A stretch of 64,000 bases of DNA from Actinomycetota bacterium. GTDB taxonomy: Bacteria > Actinomycetota > Actinomycetes > S36-B12 > UBA10799. The notes beneath the pieces were generated by a model that searched no databases, was not told where the DNA came from, and was given only the letters and a program-made list of their open reading frames with translations. Made by a program: the position numbers and the translations under genes. This document shows, piece by piece, positions 52,828 through 61,039 of this stretch (position 1 is the stretch's first letter; each line of letters begins with the position of its first letter). The stretch is from contig JACJWU010000008.1 in assembly GCA_020636995.1 (NCBI GenBank), positions 1 through 64,000 on the forward strand, read 5' to 3'.

Positions 52828-53702
52828 TGCTGCGGTTGCAGGCTGTCACCGCCTCCTACGACCAGCCCGTCCTGCGCGGTATCGATCTGAACGTGGCGCG
52901 GGGGGAGATCGTGTGCATCCTCGGTCCCAGCGGTGGCGGCAAGTCCACGCTGTTGCGCGCCGTGGCCGGGCTGGTGCCCCATGGCGGGCTGATCGAGGTG
53001 GCGGGAGAGGCGATGGTCGGTGTGCCGCCACACCGCCGGGGTGTCGGCATGATGTTCCAGGACGACCTGCTCTTCCCGCACCTCGACGTTGCGGGCAACG
53101 TGGGTTTCGGGCTGCGACCGGCCGATCCCGCGCGGGTCGCGCAGATGCTGGATCTGGTTGGCTTGTCCGGCTTCGGGCCGCGTGGCGTCGACACCCTCAG
53201 CGGGGGGCAGGCCCAGCGTGTGGCACTTGCGCGGGCGCTGGCCCCGCAGCCACGCCTGCTGCTTCTCGACGAGCCGTTCGGCGCCCTCGACGTGGTCCTG
53301 AAGGCGGGTTTGGTCCTTGACGTCCAGCGGGTTCTGCGGGAACTGGGAATGACTGTTCTGGCTGTCACACACGACCGGCAGGAGGCCTTCACGCTGGCCG
53401 ACCGGGTCGCGGTCCTGCGGGACGGGACGTTGGTCCAGGTCGGCACACCGGACGAACTGTGGAACGAACCTGCGGATATGTACGTCGCGCGCCTCGTGGG
53501 GCTGTCGGTACTCGAGGGCCGGGCCTATCGTCCCGAGCAGATCCGGATGTCCGCGGGTGGACCGTGGTCGGCGCGGGTCACGGGCCGTACCTTCCGCGAC
53601 GGACACCACCTGGTGTCGGCGCGGGTGGCGGGGGAGACAGTCGTGTTCGTCTGTGACCGGGCCCTCGAACCCGGAACCGAGGTGCGCCTGGCGGTCACCT
53701 AG
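52827..53702 (+). CDS. thiQ: Thiamine ABC transporter ATP-binding protein
   Basis: 291 residues. Walker A GPSGGGKSTLLRAVAG near residue 33, Q-loop GMMFQDDLLFPHL, signature LSGGQAQRVALARALAPQ, Walker B LLLLDEPFGALD, H-loop VLAVTHDRQEA. The C-terminal 80 residues form a small TOBE-like extension. Powers thiamine import with thiB and thiP. Its end overlaps the convergent DUF3054 gene by 4 bases. Confidence 0.94.
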   Translation: MLRLQAVTASYDQPVLRGIDLNVARGEIVCILGPSGGGKSTLLRAVAGLVPHGGLIEVAGEAMVGVPPHRRGVGMMFQDDLLFPHLDVAGNVGFGLRPADPARVAQMLDLVGLSGFGPRGVDTLSGGQAQRVALARALAPQPRLLLLDEPFGALDVVLKAGLVLDVQRVLRELGMTVLAVTHDRQEAFTLADRVAVLRDGTLVQVGTPDELWNEPADMYVARLVGLSVLEGRAYRPEQIRMSAGGPWSARVTGRTFRDGHHLVSARVAGETVVFVCDRALEPGTEVRLAVT

Positions 53703-54055
53703 TCCGCTGCCGGCGAGCGGCGCCGGAGTACCAGTGCTGCGATCCCGCGCCATCCGAGCAGGGTCAGCGCCAGGAATCCGGCCGCGACCAGGATGAACGT
53801 GAACGCCGTGCCATCGCCGCCGACCCTGCGCAGAAGCATGCCGCCGACCAGCGTGACCAGCCAGATCACGAAACCCGCACGCAGGGACTCCGCGGGCTTC
53901 AACGGGATCGCGATCACCCACCCGATGGCCAGTGCCGCCACGAAGGGTGCTGCCACCCGCACCAGGGAGTCGTCTTCGCCATGGGACGAGATGCCAACCG
54001 CCACGAAGGCGACGACGCACACCAGGTCCAGGATCGCTGCAGCCCACGTCTTCAC
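53699..54055 (-). CDS. DUF3054 family membrane protein
   Basis: 118 residues, four helices: ILDLVCVVAFVAVGISSHGE, AAPFVAALAIGWVIAIPL, FVIWLVTLVGGMLLR and TFILVAAGFLALTLLGWR. This is the DUF3054 layout common in actinomycetes; no function known. TACAGT lies 7 nt before the GTG start (leaderless). Confidence 0.87.
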   Translation of the reverse strand: MKTWAAAILDLVCVVAFVAVGISSHGEDDSLVRVAAPFVAALAIGWVIAIPLKPAESLRAGFVIWLVTLVGGMLLRRVGGDGTAFTFILVAAGFLALTLLGWRGIAALVLRRRSPAAD

Positions 54056-54104
54056 GCCCCCGACTGTAGTTGCGCGATGTCAGTGGCGGCCGCAGGCTGG
54101 GCGG

Positions 54105-54479
54105 GTGGCGATCCACGAGTTCATCGGCGTGTACCACGCGGACGGCGGTCTGCGGGGCGAGGTGCGGTACGTGGTCGGACATCTGCTGGGACGCACCGAG
54201 TGCGCCCTGTGCGACATCACCCATTCGCCGATTCGCCGCAAGAAGCAGTGGGACGGTTTCGTTGCAGACCTAGGCGTGCCTTTCCGCCTTCTGCACCTCA
54301 ACGAGATGCCGCCGGACGTCGCATCGGCCGTGAGCCGTGTCGGCAGCCCCCTCGTGCTCGCCCGGACCGAGAGCGGCCTGCAGGTTCTGCTTTCGCCGCG
54401 CGAACTGGCCCGGCTCGACGGTTCGGTCGACGCATTCGCGGCGGCACTGGCCACCGCTTCAGCCGCGATCACGCTGTGA
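54105..54479 (+). CDS. Conserved hypothetical cytoplasmic protein with CALC motif
   Basis: 124 residues. HEFIGVYHADGGLRGEVRYV leads into the RTECALCDITH segment, where a Cys-x-x-Cys and a His could bind metal, and then a predicted alpha/beta region (SPLVLARTESGLQVLLSPRE). No named family recognised. CAGGCT lies 6 nt before the GTG at 54105. Confidence 0.7.
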   Translation: MAIHEFIGVYHADGGLRGEVRYVVGHLLGRTECALCDITHSPIRRKKQWDGFVADLGVPFRLLHLNEMPPDVASAVSRVGSPLVLARTESGLQVLLSPRELARLDGSVDAFAAALATASAAITL

Positions 54480-54501
54480 GTGTTCGCTAGCGTTGGCGTC
54501 C

Positions 54502-55641
54502 GTGGACCCCATCCGGCGCACCGAGACGTGGTTCTCACGCAACGGCTTCCCGCAGTTCGTCGACGGGTACAACTCGGCCGAACACATCTGGACCCGGGCG
54601 CTGCCGGCCATGGCGGTGGTGGCCGCGGTGCAACTGGTGTCCGCCCTGTCGCTGGCCGTGACCAACGGCACCCGCCTGGTCCCGGTACTGGTCCTGGTGG
54701 TGCCCGGGCTGGTGCTGGTGAGCTGGGGTTTCTGGTCGAAGTCGCGGCGCGGGTACTGGTTCGCCCCTGCGGATCGCGTGGGCTGGCCCATCCTTGCGGG
54801 CTTCCTGGCAGTGGGGGTGGTGGCTGAACTCGTCCAGATCGGGCAGCGTGTGGACGGCGAGGTGGTCGATTGGCTGTCCGTGTTCGGAGCCTTGATCGTG
54901 CAGGCCCTGCTCCTCGGGCTGATCTACCTGTTCACTCGCTTCGCGATCCTGGCGATGATCGTCTGGGCGGTCCGGCAGACGGTCCGAAGTGCAGGTGACC
55001 TGTACGTCGTCACCACGAAGGCGTTGCCCCTGCTGCTGATCGTGCTGATCGTGCTGTTCATCAACACAGAGGTATGGCAGGTGGCAAGTAGCCTCGACTC
55101 GCTGTTGCTGTGGGCCAGCAGCGGGTTGCTCCTGCTGCTCGGGGTGCTGGTCACGGTGGAGCGCACGCATGATCAGATCGCGATGCTGCAGCAGGACGGG
55201 CCTGCGGACGACGTGCGCGCGGCCTGTCGCCGGACTCCCCTTTCCGGCGTGGTCGATGGGGTCGAGCAGTTCGTCGGGCCCCAACTGGGGCGACCGCAGC
55301 GGCGCAACATGCTCATCTCCGCACTTGCCACGCAGGCCATCCAGGCCGCGTTGATCGGCATCCTGGTATGGCTGTTCTTCATCGTTTTCGGGGTTGTGGC
55401 GATCACGTACCCGGTTCAGGCCGCGTGGGTGGGAGACCTCGGTGCCACTGACGTGTTCTTCACCATCGGCGACGACCATGTGCTCTCCCGTGCACTGATC
55501 CGGGTGGCCACGTTCCTCGGTGCGTTCGCGGCGTTCTACACGACCATCTACGCCTCGAGCGATCCTGTGTACCGGGCGTCCTTCTCCGATGACGCGGGGC
55601 GTCGCTTCAGAAGGCCGTGGATGTCCGGCGGGCGTACCTGA
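54502..55641 (+). CDS. Polytopic membrane protein of unknown function
   Basis: 379 residues with about eight helices (TRALPAMAVVAAVQLVSALS, VPVLVLVVPGLVLVSWGFW, ALPLLLIVLIVLFINTEVWQ, ALIGILVWLFFIVFGVVAIT). The conserved-looking TETWFSRNGFPQFVDGY opening and a long central soluble loop are seen in related actinobacterial proteins without assigned function. GTG 54502 has TAGCGT 8 nt upstream. Confidence 0.75.
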   Translation: MDPIRRTETWFSRNGFPQFVDGYNSAEHIWTRALPAMAVVAAVQLVSALSLAVTNGTRLVPVLVLVVPGLVLVSWGFWSKSRRGYWFAPADRVGWPILAGFLAVGVVAELVQIGQRVDGEVVDWLSVFGALIVQALLLGLIYLFTRFAILAMIVWAVRQTVRSAGDLYVVTTKALPLLLIVLIVLFINTEVWQVASSLDSLLLWASSGLLLLLGVLVTVERTHDQIAMLQQDGPADDVRAACRRTPLSGVVDGVEQFVGPQLGRPQRRNMLISALATQAIQAALIGILVWLFFIVFGVVAITYPVQAAWVGDLGATDVFFTIGDDHVLSRALIRVATFLGAFAAFYTTIYASSDPVYRASFSDDAGRRFRRPWMSGGRT

Positions 55642-55656
55642 CGCTGAAGACGGCCG

Positions 55657-56079
55657 ATGGCTGACCGGGGACGGGATGCCACCGGCCGGCCGCTGAACCC
55701 ACGGGCGAGGGACAGCCTCGGCCGCCCACTGCCCACCGGCGCCCGGGGTCGCGCCCCTGCCGGAGCCCATCGACCCTTCGCCGGAAGCGGTGGTCGCGCT
55801 GGTCGGCCGGCTACTCGACGAGGGCCTGCCGTTCCAGGCTCACGAAGCCCTCGAGGCAGCCTGGAAATCGGCACCGGGCGAGCAGCGCGCGGCCTGGCAG
55901 GGGATGGCGCAACTCGCGGTGGCCCTGACCCACGCGCTGCGGGGCAATCCACCGGCGCCAGGCGCCTTCGGCAGCAGGCGGAGGTGAATCCCGCGCCGGG
56001 AGGGCTGCCGCGGGTGGCCGACGGTCTGCGGGAGCGGCTGCGCGGGTTGTGTGACGACGCGGGTGCGCTGGCAGAGTGA
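55657..56079 (+). pseudogene. DUF309-family gene, frameshifted
   Basis: The N-terminal motif RDATGRPLNPRARDSLGRPL is in one frame, the core LLDEGLPFQAHEALEAAW and AQLAVALTHALRGN is in the next frame (around 55745-55985), and the tail GLPRVADGLRERLRGLCDDA is back in the first. Intact DUF309 proteins have these in one frame. Two shifts, near 55745 and 55970, break it. Given the many similar lesions nearby, base-calling errors are as likely as real decay. Confidence 0.7.
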
Positions 56080-56085
56080 CATTGG

Positions 56086-56217
56086 CGTACGGAACTGGTT
56101 GGGGTCCAGGCTGCGCCAACCAGTAACACGCGGTTGCCGGTCGACGGTGTCCGCCAACTGCGGCGTGTCGCGTACGGAACTGGTCAGGGCCGAGGGTGCG
56201 CCAACCAGTTCCGTACG
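56086..56217. repeat. Family B palindromes, copies B3 and B4
   Basis: B3 (56086-56124): CGTACGGAACTGGTTGG, loop, CCAACCAGT, with the last 8 bases of the right arm lost. B4 (56171-56217): CGTACGGAACTGGTCAG, loop, CCAACCAGTTCCGTACG. They lie between the DUF309 and FGGY genes and could serve as terminators of both. Confidence 0.9.
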
Positions 56218-56219
56218 GC

Positions 56220-57808
56220 TCAACTGTTCATCCGCTTGTAGAAGCCCTTCACCGACCCGTAGAGCTTCTTGTACTCGCGCATGTGATGGGCGTACACCTC
56301 ACGGTCGGCCGGGTCGGGTCGAAGGTCCGCGCGACGGGTACCCGCGCTGCTGCCTCGTCCAGGGTGATCTCACCCATGCACACCAGGGCCCACAGCGCGA
56401 TCCCCGCAGTTGTGCGTTGAGTGGGTCCGCCACCTGCTCGATGCGACGGTCCAGTGTGGAGGCGATGATCGAGCACCACAGGTCGGACTGCGCGCCACCA
56501 CCCATGATCCGGATGCTGGGCACCTTACGTTTGACGAATTTTTCGTAGTAGCCGAAGAGCCAGTTGATGTTCAGCGCCACCCCTCCATGACGGCCCGCAC
56601 GAGCATCGCCCGATCGGTCCGCAGAGAGAGGTTGAGGAAAGCCGCGCGCAAGTTCTTGTCCTCGATCGGGCTGCGTTCCCGGCCAGCCAGGGAGTGAAGA
56701 TGACGCCCTCCGAGCCGGCCGGGGCCGTCGCCGCCAATTCGGTGAGCGCGGCGTACGTCGGCTGTTCGGTCACCGGCGCCGCACCGTCGGCACCGATCCC
56801 GCTGCCGCCTCCCAGTAGTCCGTCGGAAGGCGCGATGATCTGCTCCCCAGCCACGACAGCGCCGCGCCGCCGGTCTCGATGTTGTTACCCACGATGTTCA
56901 TGTCGGGGCTCAGGCCTGGCAGCGTCGCCATCCCGTGCAGGATATCGGTGCGCTTGAACGGAACCGGCGCGGAGAGCCACGCGGTGGTCGACACCGCCAT
57001 ATGCGTGTCGTAGGCCTTGACTGCTCCACTACCCACGATGGCCGCGTGGATGTCCGGGATGCCACAGGCGACGGGCACCCCGGGCTTGAGGCCCAGACGT
57101 TCGGCCGGTTCGTCGAGCAGCGGACCCTGGATCGAGCCGGTAGGGATCAACTCGGGCAGCAACTCGGGTTTGCGGCCCGACCGCTTGACGAGGTCTGCGA
57201 CGTACTCGGGCTTGCTGCCGATGTGGTTGTCGGTGAGCCACGAGGCGGTCATCGAGACCGGCGTGGCGGCCGCCCGCCCGTGTGAGCAGGAAGGCGAGGT
57301 AGTCGACGGGTTCCAACAGGACCCCTGCAGCGCTCGCCGATGTCGGACAACTCGTTCTGCAGAAGCAACGCGTGCCCGGTCGGGTCGGCGCCGGCAGGGT
57401 TCGGGCGCCGCCGGTGATCCGGACCCGGCGGCAGCACCTTGTGGGCGCGTACCCGCCGAAACTGATCGGACCGCCGAGGATGCGCGCGACGTTGCGCCGA
57501 GACCGCGTGTCCCACCACAGAATCACTGGTCCGGCAGGATCGTCATCGGGACCGACAGGGACGGTGGAACCCCATTGCCCGGTGATCCCGATCGCGACCA
57601 GATCGTCCTTCGGGACATCGGCGATGACCTCAGCCACGGCTGCGCGCAGCGCGACCTCCCATTCGATGGCGTCCTGGGTGGCGGTGCCGTCAAGGCCGAC
57701 GTAGACGGACACCGGCTTGAACGCGGTCGCCAGTATCGTGCCGGTAAACTCGACCGCGGCCACTTTCAGGCCGCCATTGCCGAGGTCGATCCCCAGGACC
57801 CACCTCAC
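56220..57808 (-). pseudogene. FGGY-family carbohydrate kinase, multiply frameshifted
   Basis: Read across frames, the protein would be about 530 residues, normal for xylulokinase-like FGGY kinases. N-terminus: VLGIDLGNGGLKVAAVEF and GITGQWGSTVPVG; middle: WLTDNHIGSKPEYVADLV and PVACGIPDIHAAIVGSGAV; C-terminus: EGVIFTPWLAGNAA, NINWLFGYYEKFVKR, IRIMGGGAQSDLW and YKKLYGSVKGFYKRMNS. At least six frame changes occur, at many sites in G or C runs. The sugar substrate is unknown. ATGA overlap with the intended end of the upstream PLP-enzyme gene suggests an operon. The intact protein fold between lesions argues for sequence errors or very recent decay. Confidence 0.75.
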
Positions 57809-57848
57809 TCGGGGGCCACCTCATGCATGGCGTCCAGCACCCCGGACA

Positions 57849-59195
57849 TCAGGGTGTTGAGCGTCTCGTTCGCCTGTGGGTGTGACCGAAGCCGTACATG
57901 GCGCCACTGGCGGCCGGCGTACCCACGTTGTCCATGGCGTACTGCACCGCCTCTCGCAGGTCGGACAGGAACGCCTCGGCCACACCGGGTCGGGTGTTCG
58001 GGCGGGTCACGCAGAAGTGCAGGGCGGCCGGCAGTTGCAGGGCGTTCATGCGCCAACCGGCCTTCTTCAGCGCGTCGTTGACCAAGTAGATGTCGAGGTC
58101 GTCGCGATCGGACATGAAGGCGATGAGGAACTTGGGGTCGCCGATGACCTGCAGGCCGTCCATCGCCTCGATGCCCTCGCGGATCGTCGTGGCGGTCTGC
58201 ATGATCCCGCGAGCCGCCTCGAGGTAGCCGGCACGCCCGGTCGTCACCATCCCGGCCCACGTCGCGGCGATCAGGCCTCCGGAGCGCGAGCCCGCCAGGC
58301 CCGGCGAGAGGTAGAGCCCGCCAGGCCAGTCCGGGTAGGTGAAGTACTGGTGCCGGCGCAGGTCCTTGTTGCGGTAGGACAGTGTGGAGGTTCCTTTGAG
58401 GGCATAGCCGTACTTGTGTGTGTCGGCGGAGATCGACGTCACCCCGGGGACGCGGAAGTCCCACAGCGGGATGTCGTAGCCGAGTTCTTCTGCCCAGGGC
58501 CAGAGCATGCCGCCGAGGCAGCCGTCCACGTGCATCCCGATCCCGTGCTCCTGGGCCAGCGCGGCGATGTCCTCGATCGGGTCGATCAGTCCATGGGCGT
58601 AGTCCCCGGCCGATCCGACCAGAGCGATGGTCTGGTCGTCGATCAGTTCGGCCATCGCGTCGACGTCAGCGGTGTAGGCGTCGGTCAGCGGGGCGTGGCG
58701 GACCTCGATGTCCATCCAGTACGCACCCTTGTCCAGCGCCACGTGCGCCGTGATGGGCATGACCACGTTGGGCTTTGTGACACCGCGCTCGCGGGCGGCC
58801 TCCCGGTAGGTGTAGAGCGCGGTGATCAGGCTTTCGGAACCGCCGCTGGTCACCACCCCACAGGCGTTCGCGTCGCCGTGCAACAGGTCGAGGACCATGG
58901 CCACGATCTCGCCCTCGAACTTCGTGGCCGACGGGTACATGTCGCGCTGCAGGACGTTCGCGTGGGAGAACTGGGAGAAGACCTCGCCGAGGTACGCGTA
59001 GTGCTCGTGGTCACCGCTGTACAGCGAGCCCGACACCTTTCCCTCATCGCCGGTCGCGTCCTCGCGCTGGGCCATTGAGGTGATCTCGGCCAGCACGTCG
59101 GCGCGATCGCGGGGTTCGTCGGGGATCCGCCGGTAGTTGGTGGTCTCCTTGCGGTACGGGTAGAAGCCGTCGATGAAGTCGTCGAAGTCGCTCAC
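57849..59195 (-). CDS. PLP-dependent decarboxylase/lyase, sphingosine-1-phosphate-lyase-like
   Basis: 448 residues as read. Fold-type I PLP enzyme: SGSLYSGDHEHYAYLGEVFS, GVVTSGGSESLITALYTYRE, AHVALDKGAYWMD, MHVDGCLGGMLWPWAEELGY and the Schiff-base Lys in SADTHKYGYALKGTSTLSYR, which is the S1P-lyase signature. Likely cleaves or decarboxylates an amino compound. The last residues are out of frame: a missing C near 57886 turns the expected ending (PQANETLNTLMSGVLDAM, stop at 57805) into HTHRRTRRSTP. With that repair the stop overlaps the FGGY kinase start. TAACCT lies 7 nt before the GTG start; an upstream extension of the frame is not real. Confidence 0.82.
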   Translation of the reverse strand: MSDFDDFIDGFYPYRKETTNYRRIPDEPRDRADVLAEITSMAQREDATGDEGKVSGSLYSGDHEHYAYLGEVFSQFSHANVLQRDMYPSATKFEGEIVAMVLDLLHGDANACGVVTSGGSESLITALYTYREAARERGVTKPNVVMPITAHVALDKGAYWMDIEVRHAPLTDAYTADVDAMAELIDDQTIALVGSAGDYAHGLIDPIEDIAALAQEHGIGMHVDGCLGGMLWPWAEELGYDIPLWDFRVPGVTSISADTHKYGYALKGTSTLSYRNKDLRRHQYFTYPDWPGGLYLSPGLAGSRSGGLIAATWAGMVTTGRAGYLEAARGIMQTATTIREGIEAMDGLQVIGDPKFLIAFMSDRDDLDIYLVNDALKKAGWRMNALQLPAALHFCVTRPNTRPGVAEAFLSDLREAVQYAMDNVGTPAASGAMYGFGHTHRRTRRSTP

Positions 59196-59279
59196 GCGTC
59201 CGAGGTTAGTCGCAGTGGCCCGGTGTTGCGTCGGCGCGCAGGACTGCCATCGAGCCGCCTCAGGTGGCAGTCTGGAGGC

Positions 59280-60047
59280 ATGCGCAAGACCTTCCCGATA
59301 ATCCTGATCCTGCTCGGCGTAGTGATGTTCGGAGTGGGTCTGGCACAGGCCGTCGGTGGCGTCACGTCCACCATCGGGTCGATCGCCTCCACCACGATGA
59401 TCAGCAACCCGTTCACCGCCCCGGGATCCACGGAGGTGGAGTTGAGCCCGGGGACGTACACGGTCTACGAGAACATCGGGTTCGCCGGCTCCAACCCTGG
59501 CAACGTGACCGTGGATCCGGAGTCGCTGACCGTGTCCGGGCCCGACGGCGAGCGGATCAGTACGACATGCATCTCCTGTGGCGCGTCGAGTTCCACTCTG
59601 ACCCTCGGTTCCACCACCTACATCGGGGTCATCTCCTTCACCGCGCCCGAACAGGGTAAGTACACGGTTGCGGCCACTGACGACGGCGGGGCCAACCTCG
59701 TCGTGGGGCCGTCCTTCGCCGAGGCCATCGGCGGGATCGTCAATGAAGTCGGTGGCGCCTTCGGCTGGGTGGGATTGGCGATCCTCGGCGGCTTCCTCGC
59801 TGTCGCGGGCATCATCTGGTTGATCGTGGCGGCGGTGACCGGGTCGGGATCCAAGCCTGCTCCCGTGCCGGGCATCCCGTATTACGACGCTGCGGCCGGC
59901 CAAGGTCCAGTTGTGCAGGCCGGGGGCGCCGAAATGCCGGTCGGTGGACCGACCCCGGTCGGCTCCTGGTACCCCGACCCGGAGGACCCCAGCCAGTTGC
60001 GCTGGTGGGACGGGCGGCAATGGACCGATCAACGCCGGCCGCGCTGA
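59280..60047 (+). CDS. Membrane protein with C-terminal DUF2510 domain
   Basis: 255 residues. Helix 1 FPIILILLGVVMFGVGLAQA, an extracytoplasmic beta domain (PGTYTVYENIGFAGSNPGNV, with a CISCG pair), helix 2 VGLAILGGFLAVAGIIWLIV, and a cytoplasmic tail ending in GSWYPDPEDPSQLRWWDGRQ, the DUF2510 signature common in actinobacteria. Function unknown. The GGAGG is only one base from the ATG, an unusually tight spacing. Confidence 0.83.
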   Translation: MRKTFPIILILLGVVMFGVGLAQAVGGVTSTIGSIASTTMISNPFTAPGSTEVELSPGTYTVYENIGFAGSNPGNVTVDPESLTVSGPDGERISTTCISCGASSSTLTLGSTTYIGVISFTAPEQGKYTVAATDDGGANLVVGPSFAEAIGGIVNEVGGAFGWVGLAILGGFLAVAGIIWLIVAAVTGSGSKPAPVPGIPYYDAAAGQGPVVQAGGAEMPVGGPTPVGSWYPDPEDPSQLRWWDGRQWTDQRRPR

Positions 60048-60052
60048 TCGGT

Positions 60053-60129
60053 GTTGGGTGGGGTTCGTGCAGCCAGGTGGGGTTCGTCGGGCGCTGAACC
60101 CCATCGGTCTACCTGAACCCCATCGGTCG
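60053..60129. repeat. Family D repeat, copy D2, with partial units
   Basis: The core 60076-60107 is identical over 32 bp to 26962-26993. A partial left half (GGTGGGGTTCGTGCAG) precedes it and a partial right half (TGAACCCCATCGGTCG) follows. It lies downstream of the DUF2510 gene. Confidence 0.9.
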
Positions 60130-60266
60130 CCGCCTCCGTGGACAGCGGTGGCTCCGGCCCGGGGTTCGTCCGCCACCACGTGCCCAACAACCCCGCCGAA
60201 CGGCTACTGGTGCCCGAGTGATCACCTCGGGTAGAGTCCGGGAACCGTACCCCAGGAGGAACCGTA

Positions 60267-60689
60267 ATGAAGAAGATGCTCGGACTCGTCGTGGTCGTGC
60301 CGCTGCTGTTCGGCGGTCTCGCCGCCTGCGGTGGCAGCGACAGCGGCAGTTCCACCACCGAGACCACGGCAGCGGCGACGCCTGCCGAGACCATGGCCGA
60401 AACCACCGAACCCACTGCCGAGCAGGGGGACTCCATGTCCGCCGTGGACGCGTACTGCCAGAAGGTCGATGAGTACGCGGCCGAGGCGAAGAAGTTGATC
60501 GAGGACCCGACGTCCGGCAATGCCAGTGACCCTGCAGGCCAAGGCCCAGGAACTGCAGGACACCGCGTCGCAGTTGACCCAGGAGCTCATCGACGACCCG
60601 TCGAAGGCCGAGCAGGTGCAGGAGTGCACCACCAAGTTGCAGGAAGCGCTGGCCGGCTGAATCAGACGCAGAGGAGGGGATCCGGGTGA
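60267..60689 (+). CDS. Putative lipoprotein, probable frameshift near 60530
   Basis: Lipoprotein signal MKKMLGLVVVVPLLFGGLAA with lipobox LAAC, then an S/T/E-rich linker and YCQKVDEYAAEAKKLIEDPT. After about residue 87 the reading frame turns to low-quality sequence, while the next frame continues sensibly (LQAKAQELQDTASQLTQELI, ending LQEALAG with stop at 60658-60660). One extra C in GACCCTG explains it. Repaired length would be about 130 residues, a helical small lipoprotein. Preceded by AGGAGG and TAGAGT. Confidence 0.7.
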   Translation: MKKMLGLVVVVPLLFGGLAACGGSDSGSSTTETTAAATPAETMAETTEPTAEQGDSMSAVDAYCQKVDEYAAEAKKLIEDPTSGNASDPAGQGPGTAGHRVAVDPGAHRRPVEGRAGAGVHHQVAGSAGRLNQTQRRGSG

Positions 60690-60705
60690 CCGGGTCCCTC
60701 CTTTC
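60672..60705 (+). terminator. Terminator after the lipoprotein gene
   Basis: GGAGGGGATCCGG, a GTGA loop and CCGGGTCCCTCC form a near-perfect 13-bp stem followed by TTTCG. It lies 11 bases past the repaired stop at 60660, which supports that stop. Confidence 0.85.
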
Positions 60706-60727
60706 GCGTGCGAGGGGACTGGCCGGC

Positions 60728-60891
60728 GATTGTCGCGAAGTTGGCGGCCCGTCCACCCCGATTGTCACGAAGGTGCTGGGTCCGACGGCCTGAAACCCCT
60801 CACCTTCGTGACAAAGAGGTTCCGGACCGTCGCAACTTCGTCACAATGGCCGGCGGTCCGGACCGTCGCAAACTTCGTCACAATGGCCGGC
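60728..60891. repeat. Family C palindrome and 37-bp tandem repeat
   Basis: Perfect 14-bp arms TTGTCACGAAGGTG (60762-60775) and CACCTTCGTGACAA (60801-60814), then two tandem units (60818-60854 and 60855-60891) sharing CCGGACCGTCGCAA and ACTTCGTCACAATGGCCGGC. An isolated left half, ATTGTCGCGAAGTTGGCGG, precedes. Related to 26775-26859. It fills most of the gap before the thiolase gene. Confidence 0.88.
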
Positions 60892-60973
60892 GTGGGCCGG
60901 CCCGTCACGACGCGGGCCGTGAGACGACCCGTGAGCCGGGCCGAGCGCATTTCCCGAGGGGGGGCCGCATTTA

Positions 60974-60990
60974 TTACTTGCCAGTAACAT
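60974..60990 (+). promoter_or_regulatory. Inverted-repeat operator candidate over the thiolase promoter
   Basis: TTACT (60974-60978), TGCC, AGTAA (60983-60987) form a palindrome, and TAACAT (60985-60990) is a good -10 box, with the start codon 50 nt further on behind GGAGG. Overlap of the two suggests repression, perhaps by a TetR-type fatty-acid-responsive regulator; the regulator is not identified. Confidence 0.5.
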
Positions 60991-61039
60991 AGGCGGCACC
61001 GCGCTCCGTTCGTAGAGCGCACACGCCACGGAGGCTCAG

